Of a stretch of DNA of 64,000 bases, positions 1 through 12,453 are shown piece by piece. The stretch comes from Scenedesmus sp. ARA3. Lineage: Eukaryota; Chlorophyta; Chlorophyceae; Sphaeropleales; Scenedesmaceae. The notes beneath the pieces were generated by a model. It ran no database searches. It had not been told where the DNA came from and saw only the letters and a program-made list of their open reading frames with translations. The stretch's first letter is position 1, and each line of letters starts with the position of its first letter. Location: NCBI GenBank assembly GCA_004335835.1, contig RWJK01001549.1:1-64000 (forward strand), read 5' to 3'. Made by a program: the position numbers and the translations under genes.

Positions 1-64
1 GCCAGCTACTACCCGACTTTCCAGCATGCCAGCTACTACCCCACTTTCCAGCATGCCAGCTACG
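1..64. repeat. 27-bp tandem repeat in intron
   Basis: Two full copies (1-27, 28-54; one mismatch) and a partial third (55-64) of a 27-bp unit beginning GCCAGCTACTACCC. It lies in the intron after the GESFGG exon of the esterase gene and may continue beyond the window edge. Confidence 0.8.
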
Positions 65-1417
65 CAGCCCACTGGAACCCGCCACATGTTTGCCGCATGC
101 CGTCTCACCACTCTGTCCACATAGTCTCCCAGCTTCTGCGCCAGCGCCAGGCACAGGATGCCGCCGAATGACTCGCCCAGCAGGTACACCGGGCGGCCAC
201 CGTCAGACCACTCCAGCTCCGTCTTGATCATGGCCTGGCGGCAGCAGCAGCAACAACAGCAGCAGCGGCAGTAGCTGAGGCAACAGGATGCAGGTAGGTC
301 CACAAACAAACTGCAGGCATCGGCAAGCTGCTGCTGGTGCTGTACGACCATTGCTGCGTGACATATTCCCTGCGCATGTGTCCCAGGCTGACACCCTGTT
401 CAAGCACACATGTCCACATCCAAGACCAAGGACTGCAGCCAAGTGCAGCTGTCATTGCTGCCGCGCATGGGTAACTGCATACAGCAGTGCTGCTGTTGCG
501 CCTGCCCCTGCTGCTGCTGCTCACCGCCACTGTGTCCACCAGCTCCTCAAAGCTGCTCCTGTCAGTGCGCGGGATGATCAGGCAGCGCAGGTCGAATGCA
601 CGAGTTAGGCGCGGGAACTGCCTGTAGGCCGCTAGCCCGCTGCCATCAATGCCTGGCATGTAGTACATGAGTGGCAGCTCCTCAGCGGGTGTGGCGCCAG
701 GGGGCTTGGGCACCACAGGTGAGAACAGCCGTGCAGGTCCATCTGCAGCAGCAGCAGCAGTGACAGAGGCGCGGTGTGTCAGCGCGGAGGCTGCGGTCAG
801 GCATGCGTCACCGCATGGAACGGCATGGAGTGCCACCTGCCCACCTCTTTGCACGGAAGCTTGCACTGTCAAAGAGCTGTCACAAACAGCCAGCTGCTGT
901 CACACCACGAGCGTTGCTTGCATCAACAGCTGCAAGCAACGAATGTTTACACGCAAACATGGTGTATGCTGCAGCTGTTCCAACTGCAAGGCGCCAGCTG
1001 TTGTGCTGGCCACAGCTGCGGTGATTGCTCACCGTCAGTGGCCAGTGCTGAGCCCAGCAGCGTGTCCTTCAGCGTCTCCTGGGGGTCACCCAGCAGGTCG
1101 CCAACAAACTTGAACACGTCTATCTGGGGGATGAACGGACGCGGCTCACGCAGCACTGCGCCCGCAGCAGGCCGCTGGCGCTGCTGAGGCCTGTCGCTGC
1201 TGCTGCTGCTGCTGCTGACACTGCTGCTGCCATGTCCGCTGCGTTGCTGCTGTGGCTGCGCTGCTTCTGACGCCCCAGTGTTTGTTGTCTGATGCAGGGA
1301 GCTGGTGCTGTCCTGGACCTCAGTCTCGTTGATTTGGGCCACTGCAAACAGCAGAAGCCGGGAAGTGTGTGTGGTTGCAAGGCGCCAACACGCTAGAGGA
1401 GTTTCCAGGCCATGCAT
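1..1417 (-). CDS. Phytyl-ester-synthase-like alpha/beta hydrolase, 5' part (partial)
   Basis: Partial minus-strand gene leaving the left edge. Exons 1417-1033, 742-525 and 234-109 join in frame (243 codons); the next donor is GTGAGA at 108. The ATG at 1417 opens a frame with a transit-peptide-like N-terminus (MHGLETPLACWRLATTHTSR), then Ser/Gln-rich filler, then IDVFKFVGDLL. The conserved part reads GPARLFSP, YMPGIDGSGLAAYRQF (oxyanion region), LRCLIIPRTDRSSFEELV and VYLLGESFGGILCLALAQ, whose GESFGG is the nucleophile elbow. This order matches plant phytyl ester synthases (PES1/PES2 type), plastid enzymes that join phytol or diacylglycerol to fatty acids during chlorophyll breakdown; their C-terminal DGAT-like acyltransferase half would lie outside the window. 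The N-terminus is the weakest part, since an acceptor-like TTTGCAG near 1345 could instead begin the exon. Confidence 0.8.
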
Positions 1418-2188
1418 ACACTACAGAATCAGTGTAAACAGCATTTCTGACACATTTTGAGAACAATTGGACGTCAGACGCACCGTTCAGCGCGCTAGTC
1501 ACCCTGCCGGTCAGCTGGTGGTGCACTCCTCCAACATGCTGTCTGCTCTTAGCTGTCAAGTGGGGCACAGAGCCCCTCTGAATCAAGCCTGAATGCATGA
1601 TCACCCAGCTTGTGCTAACGCCCGTAGTCTGCGATTTGGACGGCAGACAGTCAGTTGAACTGGGAGTGGTGGTGCGCTGCTTCTGTAGACTTGCAGCAAA
1701 GAAGCTGCCTTAACCTTCTGATTGTGCAACCAAGCAGTTTTGAATATTATATTACCACAAAGCTAGGGACCTTGCCAGGCACAACCCCGTCAAGTAACAT
1801 TGGGACACCATGCCTTCACTCCAGGGCAGAATTTTGCTTGTTGTGCTTCATGCTTTTGAAACTATGAAGATCAGCACACCTCCACTGCAACTGGCTCAGT
1901 CTTACGTTCTGCGGTTTGATTGCATCGGCTACTTTCCTTGCTTGCCTTGAACAGACAGCTGAATTGTTTATTGACTTGAATTTGCTCTCAGACTATACCT
2001 GTGCACCGGCTGAGGTTGAAGAGGGCGCAGGCAAGGCCAAGGAGGCTGCAGTGTCATTAGCAACGTGCTTTCGAGGGATGCAGCCCATGGATTGGCTGGG
2101 GATTTTATTCTAGTAATGTAAGTGTCCAAGGCACTGCAGAAGTAGCTGCTAGCAGCAGCAGGAGGAGGAGGCCAGGCCTGTGGGCACC
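1418..2188. promoter_or_regulatory. Divergent intergenic region between esterase and WNK genes
   Basis: This 771-bp stretch separates two divergently read genes, so it should hold both 5'UTRs and promoters. It is less GC-rich than the coding DNA. I see no convincing TATA box, RNA gene or conserved ORF; short ORFs here have no recognisable motif. Confidence 0.45.
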
Positions 2189-5100
2189 ATGGCAGACTTG
2201 GCCTCGCTGCCAAACGGCGACGCTGGCGCGGGCAGCCATGACGATGATGAGGATATGCCGCCACAGCTAGTGGTGGAGCAGGATCCCGCAAAGCGTTACT
2301 CGCGGGTAGGTTGCTGCAGCACTCCGCTGGGGTGGTAGGTGTGAGCCAACTGACATTGCTGCAGCAGAGGAAAGCCCTTGGACATCAGTCAGTGTCAGAG
2401 ACAACTGCGTAGTCATAACTGACCACTTGCAGCCCGCTAGGCAGTTGCTACCCTGTACTTGTTTGCTGGGTATGCCTGCAGCAGCAGCACAGCAGACACA
2501 TCTGCTTGCAGGACAGCTGTTTTCTTGAGCAGCAGGTGGCTCTGCACTCGTGGTGAACAGTAATGGTGTTGCTGCTTGCAGTATGACACCGTGCTGGGGC
2601 GCGGCGCGTTCAAGACGGTGTTCAAGGCTTTTGATGAGGCCGAGGGCATTGAGGTTGCCTGGAACCAGGTCAAAGTCAACGACCTGGCCAACTCCCCATC
2701 TGAGCGGGAGCGGCTGTTTGCAGAGATCAGGGTGCTCAAGCAATTGAAGCACAAAAACATCATGACCTTTTACGACAGCTGGCTGGACCAGAAGAACCTC
2801 ACCGTCAACTTCATCACGGAGCTGTTCACGTCTGGCACGCTGCGCCAGTGAGTGGCACTGGCAGCCGCCGCCGCAGCAGCTTCTGCTGAACCAGCGACAG
2901 CTGATAGCTCTGAGCAGTCAGCATGCACGCGGCAGCAGTGGATGCGCAACTGTTTAGTGCCAGATGATGACAGTAGCTGTAAGCAGCATCAAAAGTGGCA
3001 CATGATGCGCCCAGCAACGTGCATCAGACACGGCAGCACATGGCGTCGGGCAATTTGCAGGGCAAATGCCTTTGCATGATGTAGGTGCGTCGTACAGCGT
3101 GCCTGGCCGCGTGTGACAGTCTGGTGCAACCAGCAGCTCAGCTGTTTGTGCTGTGCATCCTGGTGCTGCAGGTACCGCAAGAAGCACAAGCACATTGATG
3201 AGCAGGTGCTGAAGCGCTGGGCATGGCAGATCCTGCAGGGCCTTGTGTACCTGCATGCACACGACCCCGCCATCATCCACCGTGACCTCAAGTGCGACAA
3301 CATCTTCGTCAACGGCACCAGCGGCGTCATCAAGATCGGCGACCTGGGCCTGGCGACGCTGTGGCGCGGCCTCACCACGCCGCAGAGCGTGCTGGGCACC
3401 CCAGAGGTGCGCTGCTGCAGCAGGCAGACTGGAATGCGCAGTGTTGTTGTGCAAAGATGGACGTGCAGCAGCGACTTGAGGCTCAGCTGCGAAGCATTTG
3501 CAGCGTTGTCATGCAGCTGAGCCACTACCTATGCTGCTGTCAAGCGATGGTGTTGAGCACCACAACTGGTTCTGCTGGCGTGGCGCACGGCAGTCAGTTG
3601 TGATACAGCTGTTGCTTGCTGCTGACCACGAATGTGACGTTGCATGGCTGCTGCTGCTCGCCTGGCTGCAGTTCATGGCGCCCGAGCTGTACGAGGAGAA
3701 GTATGACGAGAAGGTGGACGTGTACAGCTTTGGCATGTGCATGCTGGAGCTGGCGACCATGGAGTACCCGTACTGCGAGTGCCGCAACGCAGCACAGATC
3801 TACAAGAAGGTCACCCAGGTAGGCCTCGCGTCATATTGTTTGTGCATGTACATCACACTGCCTTCGTCCTTTGCGTGCGCATGTGTGATATTCAGGGACA
3901 GCGCCGCGCACAGCATGGACCGGGGCATGACTTGGCGCTTACCTGCTGTGGCGCCTGAGCTTGCTGTTGGTTGTTGTCTGTGCACAGCACCTTGCTGCAT
4001 GCCACACCCTGCTGATTGCGGATCTGCTGCACGCCGCCTGCTGCTGCCTGCGGCCTGCAGGGCATCTACCCCGCTGGCCTGGACAAGGTGAAGAGCCAGG
4101 AGCTGCGGGAGTTCATCACGCTGTGCATCGCGCACAACCCGGCCAACAGGCCGGACACGCGGCAGCTGCTCAAGCATCCTTTCTTTGAGAGCATACGCAC
4201 TGGCAAGGTGCAGGTGGAGCGCGGCCCGCAGCTGCTGGAGAGGCCCAGTGAGGAGGCACAGGAGGCACAGGTGCGGCGCGCAGCGCAGGCAGGGCTCAAC
4301 TGCTGATGCTGGCGGCCTGCAGGCGGTCAGGCTGGCGGGGCTACTTGTGCAGCAGCATTTCTATGTCATGTATGCTTTCGCAGATTGCATCAGCACACAA
4401 AGCACACAAAGAAACAGTGGCATGCAACACAGTACTGTTTATAAAGGAACGCGCATTGCATATGCTTGAGCTTGCTAGAAGCGCTGATCCAAGCCCTGCT
4501 GTCCTGTTTTGTGCTGCCAGGCTTCGCGCACGCCCTCCAGCGCCAGCGACAGCGATGAGACGCCCTCGCCCAAGAGCCACACCACACAGCTGATCAACCT
4601 CAAGGAGATGGAGCAGCTCAGCGCGCAGGAGCAGCTGGACGAGGCAGCTGCACACCAGCAGCAGGAGCAGTTTGCGCAGCAGCACGCGCAGATGCAGCAG
4701 CTGCAGGCGCACCTGGCGCGCCAGTCTTTGGATACTGCGCAGCAGCAGCTAACGCAGATAACGCAGCAACCGCAGCAGCACATGGCGGCAGCCAGCAGCA
4801 TGCCTGTGCAGCACTCGCTGTCAGACAGCCAGCTTGGTGCCAGCTTGCTACCGCCTGCGGCTGGGCTTGGCACGCGGCTGCTGGGCTCCTCCGAGTACTC
4901 TGGCGACCACGAGCTGGACGCTGAGCAGCTGCAGCTGCTGACTGACGAGGAGCTGCTGGAGGATGACGAGCTGTGCGTGAATTGCCAGCAGGCGGAGGAG
5001 AACAAGCTGAGCTTCCAGCTGAAGTTCACGGAGCCTGAGGGTGAGCGCTTGCTGCTGGCATGCTGCTGCTGTGGCTGCCCTTGGGTGCTGAAGCCCTTCT

Positions 5101-6274
5101 GTGCAGCCTCGATTGCAGCTGGTAACACTGGTGACATTAGGGTTTTTAACATTGTCGGTATGCACAATGTATGTATGCACGTGGCAGGTTAAATTGCAAG
5201 CTGGAGTCGGAGACTTGGTGTGGGGCCAGTGTTTCACGCTTCTTCTGCAAGCAAATCTCAGCCTGTGCTTCTTCTCTGCGTCTGCACTTGTGCGCAGGGC
5301 ACTGCAAGACGGTGGAGTTCACCTTTGACATGAGCGAGGACACTGCCGAGTGCATTGCCAACGAGATGATGGAGGACCTGTCCCTGTCAGCAGACCAGGC
5401 GGCCTACATTGCGGACAAGATCAAGGACGAGATCAAGCGCATGGGCAGCGAGTTTGTGGACAGGCTGGACCTGGGCCAGCACCACGCCAGCCAGCAGCAC
5501 GAAGCAGGGGCCAGCGGCAACACACAGCAGCAGTGCAGCAGCAGTGGTGCTGCTGCACCGGCCGGCACAGCGCAGCTGGATGGCGCGGCAAGCGGCGAGC
5601 TTGACCCAGCCGTGCGGGAGGCGGTGGTTGCGAATGCAGCAGCTGCTGCCGTGACCGCATTTGCCAGCGCGGCGGCAGCAACCAACAGCAGCGGCGGCGG
5701 TGCGTATGATCAGCAGCAGCAGCCGCCTGCACAGCAGGAGGCACAGCCCAGCGTCACTGCTAACGGCGGCGGGGCCCGCAGCAAGTCGGGCTACAACAGC
5801 CCGCGTGAGTCTGGCCGGCCGCCCAGCTACCACGACTTGGCGCGTGCCATGCGGGAGTTCCATGAGCAGCAGCTTGCAGCAGAATCAGCACAGCGCGCAG
5901 CAGCAGCGGCTGCTGCTGCCACCACCGCCAGCCAGGATGGCATGCAGACCCCGTCCATGCACGTAGGCGGGGCTGGCATTCTCGGCACGCCTGGGGGCGC
6001 AGTGCCCATGGCCATGTCACTGGGCATGCCTGGCCAGCTGATCGACCCGCAGTCATTTGTGGTGTCTGGTGCGCTGGAGTCGCCCCCTCTTGAGGTGCGG
6101 CTGCCAAATGGCCACGCACTGGACCCGGCTGTGCTGGCCAAGGTGGCAGCCACTGCAGCCACTGCAGCAGCGTCCGCGCTGAATGAGGTGATGCCGGCGC
6201 GCCACGGGCAGCAGCAGTCGCCCGTGTGCACAGTCAGCGGCTTCAGCGACTGCAGCAGGGAAGAGGCGGCGTGA
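2189..6274 (+). CDS. WNK: WNK (with-no-lysine) serine/threonine kinase
   Basis: Seven exons join in frame: 2189-2305, 2582-2847, 3172-3406, 3672-3818, 4061-4270, 4521-5040, 5298-6274 (823 aa). The start has good context (GGCACCATGG). Residues ~40-305 are a kinase domain: Gly loop GRGAFKTV with Lys50, VAWNQVKV with Asn67 where ordinary kinases have the beta-3 lysine, HRDLKCDN (Asp166), GDLGLA (Asp185), GTPEFMAPE and HNPANRPD. The Asn plus Gly-loop Lys is the WNK signature in plant form. Residues ~484-545 ([30 protein letters not shown]) form an OSR1-type C-terminal peptide-binding domain. The rest is Gln/Ala-rich and disordered. WNKs act in osmotic, ion and clock-linked signalling; the algal role is inferred. 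If the GTGCGG donor at 4271 is skipped, a stop at 4303-4305 would truncate the protein just after the kinase domain. Confidence 0.93.
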
Positions 6275-8705
6275 GCCGCGCTTGGCGCAGGAGCGGGGGG
6301 TGGGCACTAGGCGCGGCTGCATTGCGGTGGTGTGTGTGTGTGTGTCGTGCACGACGGTTGCAATGCAGCAGCGCAGAGTAGAGCAGAGCAGCTGCTGCAG
6401 CTGCCATCTCACTAGGTTGTAGGCATGTAGGTGTTGTAGGCATGTAGGTTGTAGAGTCCCGCTGGGCAGCCTTTGATTGACTGCTGTGGCAGCGCGATGT
6501 GTCAGTGTATGTGCTGCTGGGGCCGGCTGCATAAGCCCAAGCAGTGCTGCATGTAGGTAGGCGTGGGGCCATGCACGTAGGTAGAGTTGCGGGGACCGGC
6601 AGGCAGACTGCAGCAGGACCCTGTGTGTTTGGTGCACGTATGTGTGCAGGCTGGTGGCTGTGTGCCATTTAATTCTTTTTTCCATGGACTGATTGAGGGA
6701 TCCCCACAGCATGCTGGGGTGGGCATGTACCGCTTGTGACATGCATCTCTCTGGTCAGGCAGGCATGGACTGTCGGTTGATCTCTTTTTTTCCAGCATCT
6801 GTTATCTAGGGGTGGTCCTAGGACTGGTGAGTGACAGCAGTGGCGAGCCAGCAGCTTGCTTTGACCTGATAGTGCGGTCGCGTCACCTCTTGTTTGTCGT
6901 TGGTCGTTCTTTTTGAGCTTGCTGCTGCGGCTCTGCTGGTAGTGCGCCCTGCAGCTGCGGGTGCTTCGTGCGGGAATCAAGTGGAGACGCGCTATGTGCA
7001 TTGAAATTATCATACGCGCCTGTGTGTTGCGAGGGCGGCGACGTCATCAGCACACGTGCCACCTCTGCGCTCGTGGCATATGTGGCTTTGGAGCTTCTTT
7101 GTGTGTGCAGCATGCATGGCCCCATTGGCCACGCAGCAGCCGTGCTGGGCTTGCTCACGCCAGCATGGCAAACGCAAGCTCAGCGCCACGGGGCAGTTGC
7201 ATCTGGGGCATGGCATCCTTGCGTGTGCTAGGGCATAGGTGCCCTCAGCAGCACGTGAGTGTGATGCAGCCACGCGCTGGGCTGTCTATCGCCCAACATC
7301 TGAACCGTGGAACAGCATTTGCATGCATCAGCTGGTCAGATTTCCATCATTTGCCAGGCTGCAACTACTTGCTCAGGCATTTCCATGCTGATGCATTTCG
7401 AGCAACTCTGCATAAATTTCCTGTGAGGTGTGGTGTAGCTGTGTGTCCTCCCACCGCCCCATGCGCAAGCAGTCCCAAAACGCTCTGCATATTATATGGG
7501 TTCCCAGGGACTAGCAGCTGCTGGGCTGGTGCGTGCAAGGTGGATGTGTGGTGTTCAGTTTGTTGTGGCGTCTTGCATATTTGTATGCTGTGTGATGGCT
7601 GCTTGCGAGCTAGCACAGCATTGCAAAAACATTGCATGCGAGTTTGGTCAGAGCCCTATGAAGTTATGCATGTTTCTGGAGCGAATTAGCTGGTTATCTA
7701 TTTATCGTGGCGAACAGCGTACATGGCAGACATGACAGACATGACGGTTCAGGGTCTGAAGGGCAGCATGTACTGCATGCTCTACTGTACAGCTCTTGTG
7801 TTATGCAGGCACCTGGCTGCCAGCACCCTGCATGGCATTCAAGGCTAGCGTGACGTGCTGTGTGTCTTCATCTTGTATTGCCGGCATTGTGTTTGGCATC
7901 ACTGAGGTCGGCTGATGGATGTGACCAGGACGTGGGCTGTGCCTGACGACGTGGACGTTTGTGCGTACAGCGGCTGGCTGGTTGTTGTAGGTCCTTACAG
8001 ACCCTCGGTCTTGCTGTTGTAATCAAAGAAGTAGATCCAGATGTTGCATCAGGCTGCGGTTGATAGAAGTGGACGTGAAAACGTGAACGGTGCATGTTAT
8101 TGTGTGTGCCAGCAGTGCAGGTGGGCCTGGTGACCTGGCAGCATGGGTACGGTAGCTACCGGTCTAGTAGTTCATTGCATGCTTGCTGTGTTTACCTATA
8201 ACAGTTCGTTGCACAGATCGAACCCCTTCTGCAGTGCCTGAAAACTCGGAAGTATCGTGGCAGGCGTCCTTGTGAGCTTTGTTCGCGTATATATCGTAAG
8301 ATCGCACAGTATAACTCCTTAAACGTCGATTGACACCGGTGAGTGGGTGAACAGAGTGGGCTGGCGCGTCTCTGGTCGCACCAGCAACAGCGCTGCCGAG
8401 TATATTCAGCTTTGAAGTAGATAACTGCGTGTAAACCAGGTAGCCGTCAACCGTATAGGTGCCTCAGCTTGCTCTTCTGGCCACGGCCGAGACAGTCTCG
8501 AAGTGCCGTCTGCTGCTGTCTTTACAGCAGCAGCTGTCGGTGATCTAGAGCCGGGCAAGGATTCAGCAGCTCTTCAAAGACCGAGTGGTCAATTACTGTG
8601 TATCCCTGCTTCCTGACTGCAACACAGAGCCCAAGGCACAGAGAACAGCAACTGCGAGACAGCTGCAGCTGCGCCTCGTCCAGCATACTTGTCAGTTTGG
8701 CTGCG
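6275..8705. other. WNK 3'UTR and intergenic DNA
   Basis: No gene recognised. It holds a (GT)n run near 6330-6345, a 17-bp unit GTTGTAGGCATGTAGGT repeated twice at 6416-6449, and a TGTAA poly(A)-like motif at 8018-8022 that would give a very long WNK 3'UTR. The last ~230 bp before 8706 are probably promoter and 5'UTR of the next gene; an open frame runs back to 8598 but contains no upstream ATG. Confidence 0.5.
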
Positions 8706-10622
8706 ATGCTGGGCTTTGACACAGGCAAGGGGCTTGCAGGCAGCAGCCGAGGCGTACCCCTCAGGCACACCAGCAGGCATGTCCCAGCTCCAGTGCATGT
8801 TGCGCAGCCGCGACGCACCAGCAGCGGCAGCAGCAGCAACGGCACAGCCAGCACCTCCGGTGGCGGCCAAGATGGCGAAATGCAGCAGGCGGCAGCCTCA
8901 CCAGCAGCGAAGCAGCGGCCGCTGGCAAACGCAGAGCTGCCAAGCAGCTTGAACCTTGCCTTTGAGTCTCTTGAGAAGACCTCAAAAGCAGTGAAGACGA
9001 CAGGGCTGCGCAGGGCACCGCTGTCAGGCGGCGTCAAGAATGCCACGCAGCGCTTTGACCTGCCCTCGCCCTGCGTGGCTGTGCGCAACCTGGTGGAGCA
9101 GGCACAGTTTGCGCACCTGTGCACACTCATGTCACACATGCACCACAGGTGGGACGCACACGCTTGTGCACAGTGTGATGGTTAGGGCGGTTGCGGCAGT
9201 TGCTGCTGCTGCTGTTGTTGCGCAGTCGAGTTCTGTGTACACCGTGCCTGATCTTGATGCCAAGCATATTGCAAGTGCATTGCATTCACAGCACGGCAGC
9301 TGCCAGCAGAAGTGAAAGGATGGTGTGGATGTATCATGCTGTATGCCAAACAGAGTTGCAGTGCACTTGCTCTTGCAGGCATGCATCCTTTGCTGCAATG
9401 CACATGCAGGGTGATGTCTCCATCTCTCGTCCTGTCCACTCACCAAACAAATATGCTAGTATATTCCTGCCGCCTTGCTGCCCCTGCTTTCTAACCCGCA
9501 GGCGCGCCGGCTACCCGTTTGGCACGCTGGTGGACTTTGCCTCTGATGGCGGCGGCCTGCCCATCTTCTGTCTGAGCCCGCTGGCCATCCACGCGCGCAA
9601 CCTCATCGAGGACCCGCGCTGCAGCCTGGTGGTGCAGATGCCGGGGTGGACGGGGCTGGCCAATGCACGCGTGACCATCTTCGGCGACGTGTACCAGCTG
9701 CCAGCAGACATGCAGGTGTGTGGTGCGCGATGTACAGCGGCTGCTCTGACTGGTGCGGTTGAGGAAATGTGTGAATACCTTGCGCTGCCCGTACTTTGAT
9801 GCTCTCGTGCTCTTGCACCATCTGCCGCTGTTAACATGGAGTTTTCAGAGTTTTTTTTATGTTGCTGCACTTGTTGCTGTTGCACCGCTTAACAACTGGG
9901 CTAGGTGTTTGGTGCCTTCGAGCCTCCTGAAAACAAACACACGCTATCAACTCTGTGTGCCTGTGCCTGCGTGCCCGCAGGATGCTGCGCGTGAGGTCTT
10001 CCTGGCCAAGCAGACCAACGAGCGCAGCGAGAAGTGGGTGCTGGGCAACTTCATGTTCTTCCGCATGCACCGCATCACAGACATCTACTTTGTGGGCGGC
10101 TTCGGCACGGTGCAGTGGATCGACGTGGACGAGTACCTGGGCAGCACGCCTGACGCGATTGCAACCAACCAGCCCTACCGCACGCTGCAGGTGAGGAGCA
10201 GCACGGCATGCTGTGAAGTGCACCGCTCGTGATTGCCACTTGAAGGATCGCTGCTGGTATCAAGCACACAAACAACGGCTGTGTTTGTCTTGTGCCTACC
10301 TAGGGCTTTGCAGCTTGTGTCCGACTGCAGCTCCGCCTTGCCCAGCTCCAAGCAGATATGCGGACTGGAAGTGACCCCACCTTGGTCTGGCTGCGGCTGC
10401 CCGCAGGTGCTGAACGAGACGTTCAGCCAGGATTTGAAGCAGTACCTGTCGCCCCACTTCAGCCTGGATGACGCCAGCTTCATCAGCATCGACGCCACCG
10501 GGGCGGACGTGCGCGTGCGGCTGGGCAGCGAGTTCAACGTGGAGCGGCTGGGCTTTGCGGACAAGGTGCACTCCCTGGACGAGGCCATCGCGGCGGTGAA
10601 GGGCGTGCTGCAGGAGTGCTGA
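8706..10622 (+). CDS. FMN-binding split-barrel / DUF2470-like protein
   Basis: Four exons join in frame: 8706-9148, 9502-9715, 9981-10190, 10407-10622 (360 aa). The first in-frame ATG is at 8706; the N-terminal ~100 residues are Ser/Arg-rich like a plastid transit peptide. Residues ~130-265 (YPFGTLVDFASDGGGLPIF, SPLAIHARNLIEDPRCSLVV, RVTIFGDVYQL, KWVLGNFMFFRMHRITDIYF, GGFGTVQWIDVDEYL) have the pattern of pyridoxamine-5'-phosphate-oxidase-like FMN-binding split barrels, in the plant plastid and HugZ-like subgroup. The C-terminal ~80 residues (ISIDATGADVRVRLGSEFNVERLGF) resemble the DUF2470 domain that often follows this barrel in heme or tetrapyrrole-binding members. Substrate is unknown; a role in plastid tetrapyrrole metabolism is inference. 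Confidence 0.88.
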
Positions 10623-10661
10623 GCAGGGCAGCCAATCAGGCGGTGAAGGGCGTGCTGCAGG
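10592..10661. repeat. 23-nt direct repeat across the stop codon
   Basis: The 23 nt at 10592-10614, which encode the last conserved residues (AVKGVLQ) of the split-barrel protein, are repeated exactly at 10639-10661, just after the stop codon. This is probably a short tandem duplication in the 3'UTR. Confidence 0.85.
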
Positions 10662-12453
10662 TTGTCATCTGTTTTGGAAGAATGTGCTTGCTGCATCACC
10701 CATACCCGTACGTGGTCATGTCTCGGCAAGTGACCGGAGCAGTCTATTGAGTGCGCTGCATTCACTCCCATAGTCCTGTGCGCACACAACAGCTGCAACA
10801 TGGGTGCCAGGGGTATGCTTCCCCGGCTCCGGTCTCAGCATGCATGTGCCTATCCTGGTCTATTCTTTGCCCCAGCGGAGTTGCACACAGAGCCACTTGC
10901 AAAGTCATTGCAACGTATGCAACCTCGTAGGTTGCACAAAGTTTGTGGGCTCTTATTCGAGACTTCATACTCCTCAGCTTTTTGGGACGTATACAGCTAC
11001 TGAAGCTTAAATGCAAGCAGCTTGCCAGCTGCATTTGGTTCATGGTAGTGTGTTTAGCCGCGCACAGAAATTCGCATTGAGGCTGGAGTTGTTTGCGCTG
11101 GCGGCTGCCTGTGCATGGCAGCATGTGGCATACCTGTCACCTGCGGCTCCTGCCAGCAGCTTGCAATGTAGTGGCTGGGGGCGGAGTTCCTGCACTGCTG
11201 TGGCATCAGTCTGTTTGCTGTGTGCATCTGGCACTGGGCAGTGTGCTGAGCCCGTGATGGCTCCTGTGCTTGGCGTGCTTGCTGCCCCCACCAGGTTTCC
11301 TTTTTTGACGTTCATTGTAAGCACGCCTATGCTCCGTGCATTGTGATTGGTGTGTGTGCGGCTGAGCTCACTTTCATGCAGGCGGCGAGCAGCGGTGTTG
11401 TCGTATATCAGTTTTCTCTCTTCTAAGTTCGTGGAAGTTTACGTTGCACCCGAGCAAGTCTTGGCCACACTTTGGTGCCAGTAGGCTGCACGCTGACAGA
11501 TGCACAAGCTGAGCCAGCCTCAAGCCAGCCACAGCAGGCTGTTGACTGTCTGCCCTGCCAGGCTGCCGGCTAGTGGGGCCTGGGCTGCCTCTTGCTGATG
11601 GGTGCCTGATGCAGCCTGCTTGCACAGTGCTGGCAGCTGCAGTTGCAAGTGCGGGCAGGCCGACCTGCTGGTGTGGCCAGAGGTTGAGCATGCTTGGGGC
11701 AAGCTGCAACACTTGTTACTTGCAACTCTTCACACTGTTGCAGTGTTGTCAGCGGCTGACAGTGCTGATGGTGTGGGTCTTCAGTGGCTGGGGTTTCCAG
11801 CTGCAGGCGCTGATCGCAGCCTGCTTTGTCCGATCGATGCTGAAGTAACTGAGAACTGCCCATCCTACACTGCCAGCCATACACATCAGCAGGTCAAGCT
11901 CAGCATAGCAGAAGCAACGGTAGCAAGCACAACTTGACGCTGCTCCGCATCTCGGACGATCATGTTCGTTTTTATGCACCATTTTCGAACATTGTTTGGT
12001 TCCATCACGAATCAGCTCTACACATACGGATAGTAAGACGCGTAGTGCCCACGGAGCGGGGTTGTTAAGTCAAGCAGCTGCTGCTGCAGATGGTCAGCCC
12101 ATCCAAGTGAATCCAACCAAGGTGGGGCCTTCAATAATACAGTTAGGTACTTCTTTTGCTTTTTGACCCTACAGGTGCGCTGCCACGCCAGCTGATGCAC
12201 TGGCAGCAGTGCTGCCGCTGCTGCTGTCTTGGCATGATTGCTGAGCAATTGCATCACTGGCTGGTGGCAGATGGCCCAGGCAGCTCGCATGCTGTACTAG
12301 CTGATGCCTTGCAACATGTTTATGTCAGCAGACCAGGCAGATGCCCAGATACACAACCACAATCTATCTGCTCTTCAGGCAGATACAGTGGTCTGTGCTC
12401 TCTGCCCATGACCAAGCAGCGCGCTTCTGCTGCCTGCAGGGAATGCTGCCAAC
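10623..12453. other. Intergenic DNA with probable UTRs
   Basis: No gene recognised in 1.8 kb. A TGTAA motif at 11316-11320 could end the upstream transcript. Just before the downstream ATG at 12454 there is an acceptor-like CTGCCTGCAG ending at 12439, so an unrecognised 5' exon of the glycosyltransferase gene may lie in this stretch. Confidence 0.45.

Noticed and set aside
1320..1604. Extra 5' exon for the esterase gene from an ATG at 1598
   Set aside because: The visible donor after it (GTGACT) does not match the phase needed at the acceptor near 1345; starting at 1417 needs no extra intron.
8210..8235. GGTTCGATC-like B-box on the minus strand, suggesting a tRNA
   Set aside because: The flanking bases do not pair as a T-stem and no matching acceptor or anticodon arms were found.
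8598..8705. Upstream extension of the split-barrel protein to 8598
   Set aside because: The frame is open but begins with GTG; the first ATG is at 8706, which already leaves a plausible transit peptide.
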